From positions 35,787,555 through 35,851,554 of the forward strand of contig OZ022576.1 in the NCBI GenBank assembly GCA_963669155.1: a stretch of 64,000 nt of DNA, written 5' to 3'. Below the pieces are notes generated by a model. That model worked only from the letters and a program-made list of their open reading frames with translations, was not told the DNA's origin and searched no databases. The stretch is from Arbacia lixula (Eukaryota > Echinodermata > Echinoidea > Arbacioida > Arbaciidae). The position numbers and the translations under genes were made by a program. How positions within the stretch are numbered: position 1 is the stretch's first letter; each line of letters opens with the position of its first letter. This document shows positions 32,305-43,802 of this stretch, piece by piece.

Positions 32305-32639
32305 GCAAGCCGCTTAGGCTTGGGGATCAGTGATCAGCAGTAGATGGTTAACTAGCGCGGAAAATCAGATTACGAGCCATTGTCTGCCCATGAAGGGGGA
32401 TCGCTACCAGCGATATTTTCTTGGAGGGAAATGGGGTTTGTAGTGTTTTGTCTCGACTGTCATTTTTTATCAACTCTGAATGAGGTCATTTTTAGGTTTG
32501 TTAATAGTAGGAAACTGTATTGCCAACCAGTTGACATTAAGTGGTGACAACCAAACAAAGCAATGGTGGCACGGGCAACATTTCTATCTCCAAAATGAAC
32601 AAAATGAACAAACCAACTTGAAATCAAGCGTTGATTCTC

Positions 32640-32926
32640 CTTTCCTTTTAATTCACCCCCCTCCTTCTCCTCTTCCTTCCCATACTACTACTAGTACACC
32701 TGCTCTACTACTGCTACACTCAACATTGGAACTTCGTCTAAAACTACTACTTTAAATTCTTCTCCCACTTTTTTGTATTATCCTCCCACCTCTCTATTCC
32801 TCTGTTTCTTTCACTCACTATGCATTATCCCCTCTCCATATCTCTCAGTCCACCCCCCTCTCTCAGCCTGATCACCCTTTTTCTTTCTTTCTCTCCTAAT
32901 CTTTCGTTCTCTCTCTCTCTCTCCAG
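32640..32926 (+). other. Long pyrimidine-rich tract
   Basis: Nearly 290 bp strongly enriched in C and T on the + strand, ending in a CT run and CCAG. It looks like an extended polypyrimidine tract before a splice acceptor, or an old CT repeat. Confidence 0.6.
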
Positions 32927-33079
32927 GTTTTCACCTCGAGTGGAAAGGTCAGACAATGCACAGACTTTACAAACCCGGGCAGCTTAATACGCAATTGTTT
33001 CTCACCGAATACAATAGAAAGGGAACGGCGATTTCCGAACATGTCTGAACCGTTATTTGCTCAGTGTCAATTGAAGTGA
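32927..33079 (+). CDS. Candidate 3'-terminal exon
   Basis: It begins directly after TCTCTCTCCAG and is open for 50 codons to TGA at 33077; the encoded start is VFTSSGKVRQCTDFTNPG. A second frame is also open for about 40 codons, which weakens the case. I do not recognise either product. The acceptor score may simply reflect the CT repeat. Confidence 0.13.
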   Translation, partial: VFTSSGKVRQCTDFTNPGSLIRNCFSPNTIERERRFPNMSEPLFAQCQLK

Positions 33080-33736
33080 CTCGGGTGAAAGGCGCCTGCT
33101 GATCATGGCGTTGGACGGGCGGCTGTCAAGGCATTGTCAGCCGAGGTCCTTTGAGCTTGATGGGAGGGTGGAACGTGTGATTCTAGCCACCGAATTGGCG
33201 CGCTCCAGACTGAATGAACTGTGCGCCTTGGATCGCAGACAGTCAAATTGCGAGTGGGCTTTGCTATATCATGGCATTCACATTTTAAAGCCAAAGGGGA
33301 GCTGTAACTTGTGCATATTTGCAGTAAGATTAAGGGATTTCCTGCAGACAAGACACTTTTGTAAGCACTTTTCAGCAGAAAAAGGGAGGGAGCTCTAAAC
33401 GTGTAATACGTTTGAGATGCAATGTATTCAAGTGTCTTGGAGCATGGGTATGTCACCATTAACCAAATACGAGTGTGGGTGTATAATCTACTTTAAAATA
33501 TGAATTGCAGAAAAAGTGGTTTGAAAATGTGTTACCAAATACAGGGAAGGTACCTCCAAGGCTATGTGAATACAACTGCCAAAGCTGACGAGTGGAATGC
33601 GTCTTCAATCAATGCTCAGCTAATACCAGCAATCATGACAATGGTCTTTGAATCTTTGAATGGTACTAATTGAGAGATCACAAGCAATAAATGATGAACT
33701 AGAATATAGATTGAGGTACGAACAGCTAAATGAAAT
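33080..33736. other. Unique stretch
   Basis: Overlapping opposite-strand open frames at 33103-33459 (118 codons, -) and 33105-33398 (97 codons, +) have no recognisable domain. I leave both uncalled. Confidence 0.4.
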
Positions 33737-33833
33737 AATGCACACACACACGTACACGCACACACACGCATACACACTCACACACACGCACACACACATA
33801 CACACACACGCACACACCCACACACACACACAC
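33737..33833 (+). repeat. (CA)n microsatellite
   Basis: About 95 bp of CA dinucleotides with CG and TA interruptions. Confidence 0.95.
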
Positions 33834-34848
33834 ATCCTGGCTGATATGAGAGAAAATATCACTTGTATCGTTTGCACGGAAGTTTAAAGTTACGTGGGAG
33901 TATGCATGACACGACCTGAGATTAACCTTCGCACTTGACACCCCTTGGATGTGTGATTTATGATTATGTATAACATTTCACCTTGAATGTTATCAGCTAA
34001 AGTAAATAATTCTCCATAGGGCATCGCCATGAGACACATGCATCTGACCGTATTAGCTTTAGGCACAGACATACCATGATGAGTTACACATCCTATGTGT
34101 ACTATTTACCCGTTTGGGGAATTTAAAGAGGAAGTTAACTCCTACAATATATTACAATTACAGAAACAAATTAGCAAAAGTTAAAAAAAACTGACATAAT
34201 CAAGAGAGAGATATTAATCACTATCGCCCTGCAATTCTGCTCTAAATCGAAGGTAGGCGAGTGATGCTCTGAATATTGTTTTGTTGATCAAAGCACAATG
34301 ATGATTCCATACACTACGTCATTTTGGACCAATAGAGTTGTCATGTGATATCAAATCAGTGCTAAGTAATCGTGCTTTTAAAAAAAATCACAACTTCCCT
34401 ATAATGTTTGATGTTTTAAATCTTCTACCAATCTGTTTTTTTTTCTAATTTTCTGTATCTAATAAATTTATTTGAAAGGTTTCGTTCTCCTGTAATCTAC
34501 AAAAAGTACTGTTCCCCGTGACGGTGTTAAGGTAGGAACATACAATCTTTGGTAGCACCAGTTGCGTTTCAAAAACTGGCACGTGACCAATTCCCTTTGA
34601 GGTTAGGACGGGCGATGGAAGCCCGGGTTTCCCAGATCCCCCCCCCCCCCTCTCTCTCTCTGTTCCCGTCAGTTTTGTCAATATTGAGATGCAGGTACAT
34701 AATCCGATTCCAGCAGACCAGCTCCCCGCAAGAAAGGCCAGGGAAAATGTGGTGGTATGCAAGCATTCATCGACAAATCCACGACCTAGGAATTGTTGTC
34801 CTATCACTGTTTGCCCAGACAAGGTTACTATATTGAGCCGAGAGTAAT

Positions 34849-34895
<47 letters not shown>

Positions 34896-35635
34896 GAAAT
34901 TATCACCACAAAAATAGACCGCAGAAATCAACTTTTTTAGGGCAAGGTCAAGTCAATACAAGTGCAACGCTGTGTTCAGTCAGGAATTAGTTCGAAACTT
35001 TCCTCAGGAATAAGGTCCCTCGCTTAAATGGCAATGTAGGCAACGCGGTGTAGAGCGAAATATGTGGGCTTTTCTCAGCGAAGTCAAGGCCAATTCTCGG
35101 GTCCCACAACTTTAATTTGCACCTAACCTGTCCAAATTGCACACGCAGACGGAATCTACCAATGCTACAAGGTGTCCTTTTCTTCTCCTTTCTCTCCTTG
35201 AAGTGTGAGGGCGTGAAGACTCTGCAATCAGCAATTTGCTGAGAGACACCGGGGCCTTGTTCCTGAGGGATTCTTGCTCACAGTTCACACGCACATGCGC
35301 ACTGCTCCATCGCTTCACGTTCAGTATCGATCTACCACCATCGATATTAACAAGTAGTCCAGCGGCATACCTAAATATTATCTTTTGTCTAAAATTTGGC
35401 ACACATGTAAAATTAACTTATTTAAACAAATTTGGATTCCGAGTTCTCTTGAATTTTGCGCAGGGAGGCATTGGTGGCCATTTTGAAAAATGGCCGCCAT
35501 TCCAAGTTTGAATGAAATATTTAGATATGCAATTCATTTTTTATTATTTCAAACGACTCACAGCCTTCTGCACGGAATAAAGCATGCAAATACACAATGG
35601 TCATTATTGTGTTCTGAATTAATTATATGTTGCAC
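33834..35635. other. Mostly unique stretch
   Basis: Contains a C/CT run at 34640-34662, the GA tract at 34852, and TTAAAGAGGAAGTTAACTCC at 34122, which may be one end of a TTAA-type repeat. A hairpin GGTGGCCATTTT/AAAATGGCCGCC lies at 35473-35498. No gene called. Confidence 0.4.
34852..34893 (+). repeat. (GA)n microsatellite
   Basis: Pure GA run of about 40 bp. Confidence 0.95.
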
Positions 35636-35807
35636 AATACACTTCAAAAGTTAAAACTTTTCAACTGGAATTACTTTGATTATTAGATGCGACGTTTCAC
35701 GTCCTATCTGAGACGCCTCATCAGGGTTACTGATCTTCTACGTGAAACGTCGCATCTCATAAAACAAAGTAAGTCCAGTTGACAAGTTTTAAATTTTGAA
35801 GTGTATT
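35636..35807. mobile_element. 172-bp foldback element
   Basis: AATACACTTCAAAAGTTAAA at the left end pairs with the right end, and an inner arm GATGCGACGTTTCACG pairs with CGTGAAACGTCGCATC. The arms total about 70 bp with few mismatches, around a loop of about 40 bp. It is non-coding. The loop and inner arms carry hammerhead-like boxes (separate entry), so a Penelope-like or other ribozyme-bearing retroelement remnant is possible. Confidence 0.8.
35686..35726 (-). ncRNA. Hammerhead-ribozyme-like core
   Basis: On the minus strand the order is CTGATGA (35718-35724), a 19-nt segment that can form a 5-bp stem (GCGTC with GACGT, one G-U pair), then GAAAC (35694-35698) and CGTCGCATC. Its partner GATGCGACG in the opposite arm could serve as stem III. 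These are the two conserved boxes of hammerhead ribozymes in the right order and spacing. However, stem II is offset by a nucleotide and I cannot find a proper stem I, so it may be inactive or coincidental. Confidence 0.25.
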
Positions 35808-36879
35808 ATCTACTACCTAGATGAGTGAGAATATACATAGACATATGTGTTACACACAAATTTGGGGGTCCAAATTTGTCCCAATGTGAAAATCTCATTA
35901 TACATGTACATTGCAAGGGTAATGACAAAACTGATATTTGATGAAATTTCATGAAACCTGCTTCAAAATAATGTGACATCCTTTGACTGGATATACCCAA
36001 TGGAGCGCAATAATGCGAGCTCACTACGTACTCAATGCGCAGATTAGCGCATAGGCTTGCGCTCGTCGTTCGCTTATTTGTACAATTTTCTAAACTCTCG
36101 CAAGCAAGCGCAAAGGTCAAATCGCCTACGAGTGGAAGTGAGTGGCAACTAGTGGGTGCGGGCAAGAGCGAGCGACGGCGAGTGACCCAGCGCAGGTATA
36201 CGCAATAAATCGCACCCCTTTCGTTTAGGCCCGGTTACACCTTTGCGTATGTTGCTGCGTTTGGCTGCGCTATGCCAAATATATCAATTCGCAACCGAAC
36301 CAAGCAATACGCGGCAAATCTTAAGATATATTGCGTATCTCGCTCGTACTCGTGCTCATGACTCCGGTATCCTTTTGGCGCCTCTCTTCTCATGCAAGAA
36401 GATCACACGGTGTGATCACTGGGTATTGAGATCACAAGGCCCACCAGTGATTTCGTCACCTTCTTGACTATTTTCTGATGATTTTGTGCTGATCTTTAAT
36501 TATGGTTCATTAACCATTGTACACCTCTATTCATCCACTCCGAACAGCGCTGCTTTACAAAGAACCATGTGAAGGTTATCTGACGGTTAAACAACTCCGC
36601 GCCGATGTCAGATTGGTCTTTGTATCGCATCTATAAAATCAACTGTATTTGAAAATATCTGACCCAACACAGTCGCCCAAGGTGATATATTTGTATTATT
36701 GTAATTAAGTCCAATAATATTTACACGTATCCCTTGTCCAATTCGTTATTGAGAAAACTTTATTACATTGGTCGTTAAAAATCCGTTTGTCCCTCGACTG
36801 TATATGGTGTGAGAAGCTGTATAAAACCACCAGAAGTAATTATTGCAACCGTGTGACAGGTCTTTTCTGCTGCTTTCAG
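35808..36879. other. Mostly unique stretch
   Basis: The part at 36000-36350 is unusually rich in GCG words (GCGCA, GCGAGC), with no clear repeat unit. No gene called. Confidence 0.4.
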
Positions 36880-37052
36880 ACGCGACTCGACCCTTGATCC
36901 TACTCTGGTCCTACTTCTCTATGCCCTCTGTCATGTCTATGTGTGGGAAAGCATACTCCTGTATAATAGCTGTCTGTAGCTCCATTGTACCATCAGCGGT
37001 GATCAATGGGCAGATGAAAGGAGTGGAGTTACAGACACACAACTTGACGTGA
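36880..37052 (+). CDS. Candidate 3'-terminal exon
   Basis: The acceptor CTTTTCTGCTGCTTTCAG is strong. After it one frame is open for 57 codons to TGA (37050-37052); it begins ATRPLILLWSYFSMPSVMSM and includes a hydrophobic stretch with several Cys residues. I do not recognise it. A possible early donor (GCGGTGATC) lies near 37000. An overlapping minus-strand frame (37003-37290) is equally unrecognised. Confidence 0.17.
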
Positions 37053-38838
37053 CTGAAGAGCGAGCTTTGGGCCGATCGTGAACTCGACACAAGAAAACCT
37101 GCCTGATATATGTTGACGTAGAGTGTTTACCCATGCTCGGATTATGATTGATGACCGTTTTGCACTCGTGGCTTGCAATGTGAGCAGTCGTTCCGCCAAC
37201 CAATGGGCCGAAGGGGATCAATTGGCATGACTTATTGAATCTAATAATGTTACTTGATTTTGAGACTAACCTCAAGTCTTCCTCTTTCATTTCTTATAGC
37301 AGTTAACGGTTTATAAACATATTCAAATTGTCAACAATCATGACAATAGCTCGCAAATATAGAGAACTTGAAATTTTGATAAATTGATTTGGAGACTATC
37401 AAGGGTATTTCACTAAGTCAACAATGGCAACAAAACAAAACCTTTGGTCCACGAATGTGCACAATGTGTGTGCAGGAGGAAGAGTCATAAAATACGTTAT
37501 TTGTTATTTCGGGAAACGCTTTGCTTTCTTCGTTAAACAGTAAAGGATATTGAGATATTAAGCCTTTGCCAGACAACTCGACCATATTTGATTATCATTC
37601 AAACCTTTACATTACCAGCCCCTCAAACCCCCACTGGATTTCTACACATCTTCATGTCAAGTGCAAACAAATAATAATAGTTTTTGCACGACCCAGTATA
37701 ATACCATTCAGTGTAAAGTTAAAGCAAGCTGTCTTCGTGGAATGAGAGTGGAGTTATTGCGGGGTTTATCATTCGGATTATTGCAATCCTCAGCGGTATT
37801 ATGACATCTGTAAGAAGCTATTGTGATACCTAAAGCTAAAGCCTTTGTCGGCAGTTGAGTGGTCAGCTCTAGAGTGACCCTCTTACTGTACAGGCCGGAC
37901 ATATAAGCTTGTTCACGCCTCTGTTCTCCTCCATTGACCATATTGACTGTGAATAGTGCCCATTCAACGAATTTAACTTCTAGTTGGCTTTTTCATCAAT
38001 TCCAGCTGTAATAAAGAGGAACCTGACCTCTAGGGGATTTCAGCGTTGGACCGTATGGTCGACGACAGGGAAACTTGCTCTGAATAAATCACAAGCTAAG
38101 TTAAAAACTTGCTGTTTCCATGGCCTCATGTGCGTGATGAAAATAAGGCAAAAATGTTGTAAACTCCTTTTATCCAGGATTTTTCCCTCCATACCTGGAC
38201 CCTTGCTTCCCGTTGTGTGTCGTAAATCCTGCTTGCAGCCCCTTTGACGGTTCAAGCACACGGTTGCTCCCGGGGTTACATGCGAAGTTTGTTGCTGCAA
38301 GGACGATAATGAAAGCACTTTCCATGTTCAAGATGTTGAGTGGAATGTAGCACGCTGGACTTGAATGGTTGCCATGCATGCGTGCAGGGCGAAGGTCAAC
38401 ATCATAGGCTGAGGCCCACGGGCGAGCGCTGATCCGAAATGTTGGGGGTTGGAGGGGGTTGAAACTTGAAAGGAAGGAATTACCATTCATGGCAACAAGA
38501 CCCCATGTCTTGCTGCCATGATCAGAACTCTACCAGCTGGCCCGTCATGTCGGTGCTAAGTTACCATGGTTACGCGCACTGAATTTTTAAAAATATTATC
38601 TACACATTTAGTGCTGATACAACCTGCAGCCATTAGTAATATTGCCCAATGGGACCGTCAGTGTACGAATGTGTTTATATGTATGTGGACATAACTCCAT
38701 AATGTCCGTAACGTCCGGTATCAGCTAGCACACTATGCTATTTGGCAGACTATTCAATTGGCAATGCGTGGTTCAACCATCACATCATCGATCGCGAAAA
38801 CATAATGATTTGACAAAAACAGGTGCTAAGTTGTTTAT
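37053..38838. other. Unique non-coding stretch
   Basis: No supported gene. The open frames at 38040-38490 (-) show no recognisable domain. Confidence 0.45.
38560..38573. promoter_or_regulatory. X-box (RFX-type) palindrome
   Basis: GTTACCATGGTTAC; one half fits the RFX site exactly and the other with one change. The same 14-mer occurs at 44605. Confidence 0.35.
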
Positions 38839-38854
38839 GGGGGGGGGGGGGGGG
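38839..38854 (+). repeat. Poly-G run
   Basis: Sixteen consecutive G. Confidence 0.98.
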
Positions 38855-39189
38855 TCCCTCTTTGTTCTCGGTGTTCGCACATTCAAAATATGTCGTTTTC
38901 GTTGTTCTTACAATTTCCCCCTACCTGCATACATAACGCGTTATTGCAGTCACCTGTATATCAATGAATGGAATGTGTTCTGAATCAATTTGCTCGTCGA
39001 ACAAACATCGAACAAGCTCTGGTGATACCATCAGTAACGTATTGTTTTGAAAGCCGTGAAAAAATTGTGGTTACATAACTACAAGTGTCTATTCGAGACT
39101 GCTAAGAATAATTGAATATAGGTGAATTCAATTCCTAGTTATTTGGGAGACAAGACTGGTTATGGCAGGCATGGAGGAAAGACCAGATG
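38855..39189. other. Unique non-coding stretch
   Basis: Nothing recognised. Confidence 0.5.
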
Positions 39190-39406
39190 ACGAACGGTCA
39201 TTGTGGAGCTCCAGACTGCGGGGCTCGAGGGACCACGACTCACTCACGACCACGGTCTGGCTCCCCGACCTGTCCGTTATCACCTCGACGGCGTGCTCGT
39301 CATGGGATCTCCCTGGTCCGCATCCCTGGTCGATGCGGGTCACTTCGCCCTCCCACACCCCGGGGAGAGGTTCGGGCTGCGATGCGTACCTTGTTCGCGC
39401 CCTGAC
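39140..39406 (-). CDS. Candidate exon in a GC-rich patch
   Basis: The minus frame is open for about 90 codons after a TAA at 39407. It includes VWEGEVTRIDQGCGPGRSHD and, later, VEVITDRSGSQTVVVSES. The residue mix is protein-like. However, all three plus frames are also largely open here because the patch is GC-rich. An acceptor-like CATCGCAG lies near 39378. No domain is recognised. Confidence 0.17.
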
Positions 39407-39410
39407 TTAA

Positions 39411-40101
39411 CTCGTTCTCACTCTGACTCCATACTGGGCAAAAATGCCTCAATAATGGCTCACAAAAAGGTAATAATGATAGGAATCAGTGGCTTTTAAA
39501 TATTTTACCGACTCGTAACTTACAATCATAAGAAGATGTATGATATTCATGTTTTATGATCATAATGAGACAATGATACTTATTGATCATAACTTTGAAT
39601 GTACAACATTTAGTTAATGCGACTTTTCCCATACACCTTCTTTTGTTTTTAAATCAAGTGAGTTTAAGTGAGTAGAAGTTTCGAGTAGAACTCTTCTCTG
39701 CCATTCTCCATACTGCCCTATTATGCCTATCGGCATGGTTTGTATTACCAGACCGCAATGTCACATGAGCTAAAAGTGTGCCGTGTCTTACAAAACAAGC
39801 ATATCTGTTAGAGTTATAGAGCTGTTTTTGTTCAACGCAGCGGCGAACTTTACGGAAGTGCGGAGTTCACCCCCTCGGCCCACATAATATATTAGATTAG
39901 ACTTGACATCCACGCCATAGTATACCACCCTCGACGATTTGCGTTCCAGTACAACCCCGCCCTGCCAGACCTGTAGATACCCTGGGCGCTATATGTTACC
40001 ACGGGCGGGCGGGTCCGGGGACGGACGAGGTGGTTTTCACCAAACGTCGTCTGTTTTTTTTTTCGTACAAATATCAATACATCCGGTAATTTTAGGTCAT
40101 C
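39411..40101. other. Unique non-coding stretch
   Basis: Nothing recognised. A GC-rich patch (CGGGCGGGCGGGTCCGGGG) lies near 40001-40020. Confidence 0.45.
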
Positions 40102-40322
40102 TTAAAGGGGAATGTTAGTAAAAGAAAATGTAACAATAGTGCCATTCTCATTGGGATTAAAAATCGCGAAGTTAGAAAAATCGCCAAGTTCGGGTGAAAG
40201 TTGCCTAGCAACCGTACCAAAAGCCGAATGGTCCTATATTGTCCCTGTCTCATAACTTCGCGATTTTTTAAAGCCCAATGAGAATGGCACTAATTTAGTC
40301 TTTTTACTATTTGAATGTTGGA
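40102..40322. mobile_element. Foldback element with TTAAAGGGG end
   Basis: AGTGCCATTCTCATTGGG at about 40139 and its complement CCCAATGAGAATGGCACT at about 40276 form the arms, extended by ATCGCGAAGTTA and its complement. The left end TTAAAGGGGAATG resembles the TTAA-type MITE ends in this window; the right end is unclear. Arm identity is high in the inner part and low outside. Confidence 0.7.
40200..40212. promoter_or_regulatory. X-box palindrome in foldback loop
   Basis: GTTGCCTAGCAAC fits the RFX palindrome with a one-base spacer on both halves. It lies in the loop of the foldback element, so mobile copies could spread it. Confidence 0.3.
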
Positions 40323-40480
40323 AAAGTGACAACTAAAATATATTTTGTTATTGGAATAACGTATTTCCCATTCATCAAAAGGTAGTTTTACTAAAGGGAA
40401 AATCATTGTATTTTCAACACATGCACTACACCAAATCTGTTAGAAAGAGGACTGCTTGGATAAGCAGCCTGACTGACTGG

Positions 40481-40819
40481 TTAACAGAGCAAGGGGGTGA
40501 TTACCACGACCGTGTGGAGATGATAACTCAGGACAGAAAGTTGTGGCACTCCATGATCGTCTACGTAACAATACATAGCATTTAGATTGATAGACCCTCG
40601 GATCTTGATTTGTGACGAGTGTCCCCCTTTAAATTCAATGACCTGCCCTCCAAACAGGCTAATCAACAGCATGATTGTACATGTAATTGGCTTGGGACAG
40701 CCCGAGTCGTGCCAAGAGTGATATGACTGGAAGCCGCTACAGTCGGGACAGTAGCCCGTCGCTTCCCGTCCTGGCTTCGCGGAGCTGTCTTCCAACCAAC
40801 CCCTAACCGTGCTAACTGC
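40481..40819 (-). CDS. Candidate Cys-rich exon
   Basis: After an acceptor-like GATCCAG the minus frame is open for 112 codons to TAA at 40481-40483. The first part reads TGYCPDCSGFQSYHSWHDSG and is GC3-rich with CxxC and further Cys and His, which suggests a small metal-binding or disulphide-bonded module. The second half is AT-richer and less protein-like; a possible donor (CAGGTCATT) separates the two. I recognise no family. Length alone is borderline for chance. Confidence 0.22.
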   Translation of the reverse strand, partial: AVSTVRGWLEDSSAKPGREATGYCPDCSGFQSYHSWHDSGCPKPITCTIMLLISLFGGQVIEFKGGHSSQIKIRGSINLNAMYCYVDDHGVPQLSVLSYHLHTVVVITPLLC

Positions 40820-42065
40820 CTGGATCTACTTAATGATCCACGGGCATGACGGAAATGATAAAGGAATATGCATTTTGCGGAAAAACGTTAACATATAACA
40901 GCTGCATGTCTCCTTTCTTTAGGACTTAATTGTATGTGTCTCAATTAAAGAGCCTGAGGAATATATAATTTGTCATGAATATATTTTGATTAGAGCTATA
41001 GACCTAGGCCTGGGCCGATTTTTCTGCCGTTGTCACGTGCGCTGTTGCAATTGTCTACCGTTCATATAATTTAAATCCCCTTGCCCTCTTCCTCTTTATA
41101 ACTTTTAAATGGTACATTACAAATTATCTACCATAACTTTGTCTTTACTTTTAACACTCGAAATCCAGTTTCACTTCTGTTCTTGAAAATTCATGTTTCC
41201 CCGGTAATGCCAGGCTAGGCCCCGACCCGTGTCCGGATTGAAAGTATTTCCATGACAACATGTGAAAAATGATGGGTTCTCTCCGGCATCAAAACCATGT
41301 TTCATGTTACGCTCCTGTATCAGGATGCGTTTTAAGTATTTCTTTCCAAAAAGTATATATTTAAAATTTTTCCCAGTATTCTAAACAACATTTTACGAGT
41401 ATGTGTTGCTCGCAAGGACAACTTATCATAATAACAGCGTATTAGAAGGTTTTCGCTGTCCTTTAATCAAAACATTAACCGCGATTATGAGTGATTGCAG
41501 ATGTCAACATGTTGTCATGTCTATGTGTTAGTCATTGCTGATCGAAGTAATTTTGTCGCTGTCCGAGAGATGGCTACTGGCGAATTCGTGACATCTCTAT
41601 TTGTCAAACACTAAAATCCCCATTGAGATCATTCCATCATAATTTAACTTCTTGGCAAGGTCATCTGTATTGTGTGTGCATGGACGTAAAGGGAATAATA
41701 TATATCCTCTCAATAAAAATCTCTCTCATCGATGTTTGAATCCCCTGTCAGAATTTAACCATTTTTGTTCCTTCAAATGTATCATCCTTGCAATGGGACT
41801 TGTGTGTAAAGATGGTGACGAATTGCGCGCGTGGCACATAATGAGTACTGATCAACGCGTAATTACAGGCAGACAACCTTCGGTCAGCACAATACCAAAT
41901 ATTCGGTACAATGTATAAAGGCACATACTATCGCAGTGAAATTATATAAAGTGTGTTTATTTACATTGTGTGTTTGTGTGTTTATAAATGATCGTTCGTG
42001 ACAATAACGTCCGCGCCTCTGTCGATAGGATTAGTATTTAAGTAGAAAGAGAGAAAATCGAATGG
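40820..42065. other. Unique non-coding stretch
   Basis: Nothing recognised. Confidence 0.5.
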
Positions 42066-42130
42066 AAAGAGAGAGAGAGAGAGAGATAAGAAAAAAAGGG
42101 ATAGATATAGATATATGAATAGAGCATTAT

Positions 42131-42184
<54 letters not shown>

Positions 42185-42270
42185 AGAGAGAGCGAGAGGG
42201 AGAGAGAGAGAGAGAGAGAGAAAAGGGGGGGGGGGGGAGGGAGGGGGGGGGGGGAGAAAGAGAGAGAGGG
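42066..42270 (+). repeat. GA-rich microsatellite with G runs
   Basis: Two GA blocks, then G runs of about 13 and 10. The opposite-strand Ser/Leu/Pro frames are by-products. Confidence 0.95.
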
Positions 42271-43741
42271 AGTGGGCGAGACGCAAAATCAATCAATATT
42301 ATTTATGTCCGTCTGCTTGTCTATTTCTGTCCTATCTATATCCCTTGTTTGTATGTCTGGATTGTTACGCGTGCCGGACGGATCGCGCTGTAGATGGCCC
42401 ATGACCTTGCTATTATATCGGACTGGTCATAGACATGGTCCGGGCCGGGCCGGGCAGACACAGGGCGGGCAGACAGGGGCCGACTGACGGGGGGGAAGCA
42501 GAAAGTGCCCGGGGCATTGAGTCACGCCTCTAAGCTGTACAAGATGTGAGAAATGTAACGCCATTTCTTCACGCTGAAAGAGTGCCCGAGGAGTGGGATA
42601 TGGACAGGGAAAGCCTTGTCATTGTTTAGTTTTTGAAATAGTTGTAATCAATTTGGAGAAATTTGGAAGTAATGAATCAAATAGATGTTTCTTGTGCAGA
42701 TAGTCTTTTAGTTTTTCTCCAACTCCATTGGGAGAAGACGAAAATGTGTACGAGACCAGAATTTCTGCTTGCGTCAGTTTGTATTTAAAGGTGCAACAGG
42801 CTGAAAGCAAGGCTACCCAGTCTGAGAAAATGAGTTGAACTTGTCGACCGCAATGAATTTTATCTGGGTCTACTAGTATGCCAATGTGGATAACGCCGGC
42901 TCAACGGCAGCTGCATGTTGACATTCGGGACAATCCATACGTCAAGAACGTGTTAATGATATCACTCCTGCCAAATACTTCCTGAGGAGAAGCCATTAAT
43001 CCCCCGACCTAGCAGCGGGATTATCCCTCTACCGGTGAAAAGGGCTAGGGGACGTACGCATGCGTGCTGGCCAGCCCATGCCAAGTGCATCAGTCTCTGC
43101 AATGCTTCCGTTCCCGACAAATGACATGTTAAACGAGATCATTGAATCATTGAATGTGTATTCAGTAAAGACGTAACCTATTTTATAGCATACTCTAAAG
43201 GAAGAGCTATTATCGTGTATCCATGATCTACTTTATCTGCTTTACTCTGCGTGAGTTTGTGACACTGCTCGCTCTTAATTTACTGTATCCTAAGTTTCAA
43301 ACTCACATCGCCCTGTTCTATTTGACCGAAACATACTTCGTGTGCACCGGGTAGACTCCTCTACTCGTACTTGTGGCAACCGACTAATATATAAATGTAG
43401 GTACCTTCAAAAGGCATTCAATTAACAATAATGGCAAACACCCGCGGATAAATCACTCTAGGAGTTCTTAAGATAAAATGATTATTGTTCTTTGTAAATA
43501 TGTTTTTGCTTTCATATGAATTGCTATCGAAACCGAGAATGACGATGTTTTATGTTACATTCTCGTACAGAAAGAAATTGGTGATTTGTACACACGAAAC
43601 GCCAACTGTCTGGCTACATGAGGGTGAATACAGTGTGGTCATGGATGTGTTGGAGATGTCGCCCTGGCATCGCCAATCCACATGCTTTTTAATGGGAATG
43701 TCAGTTATTCTGACAATGATCATGAGAACTATTATACAAAT

Positions 43742-43743
<2 letters not shown>
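42271..43743. other. Mostly unique stretch
   Basis: A GC-rich patch with repeated GGGCC/GGGCAGACA words lies at 42437-42482. No gene called; the 139-codon frame at 43485 runs through the GA repeat and is not convincing. Confidence 0.4.
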
Positions 43744-43782
<39 letters not shown>

Positions 43783-43802
43783 AGAGAGAGAGAGGCAGAG
43801 AG
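43744..43802 (+). repeat. (GA)n microsatellite
   Basis: GA run with one ATG interruption. Confidence 0.95.

Noticed and set aside
33103-33459. Overlapping opposite-strand ORFs of 118 and 97 codons
   Set aside because: Neither has a recognisable domain, and mutual antisense openness points to composition rather than coding.
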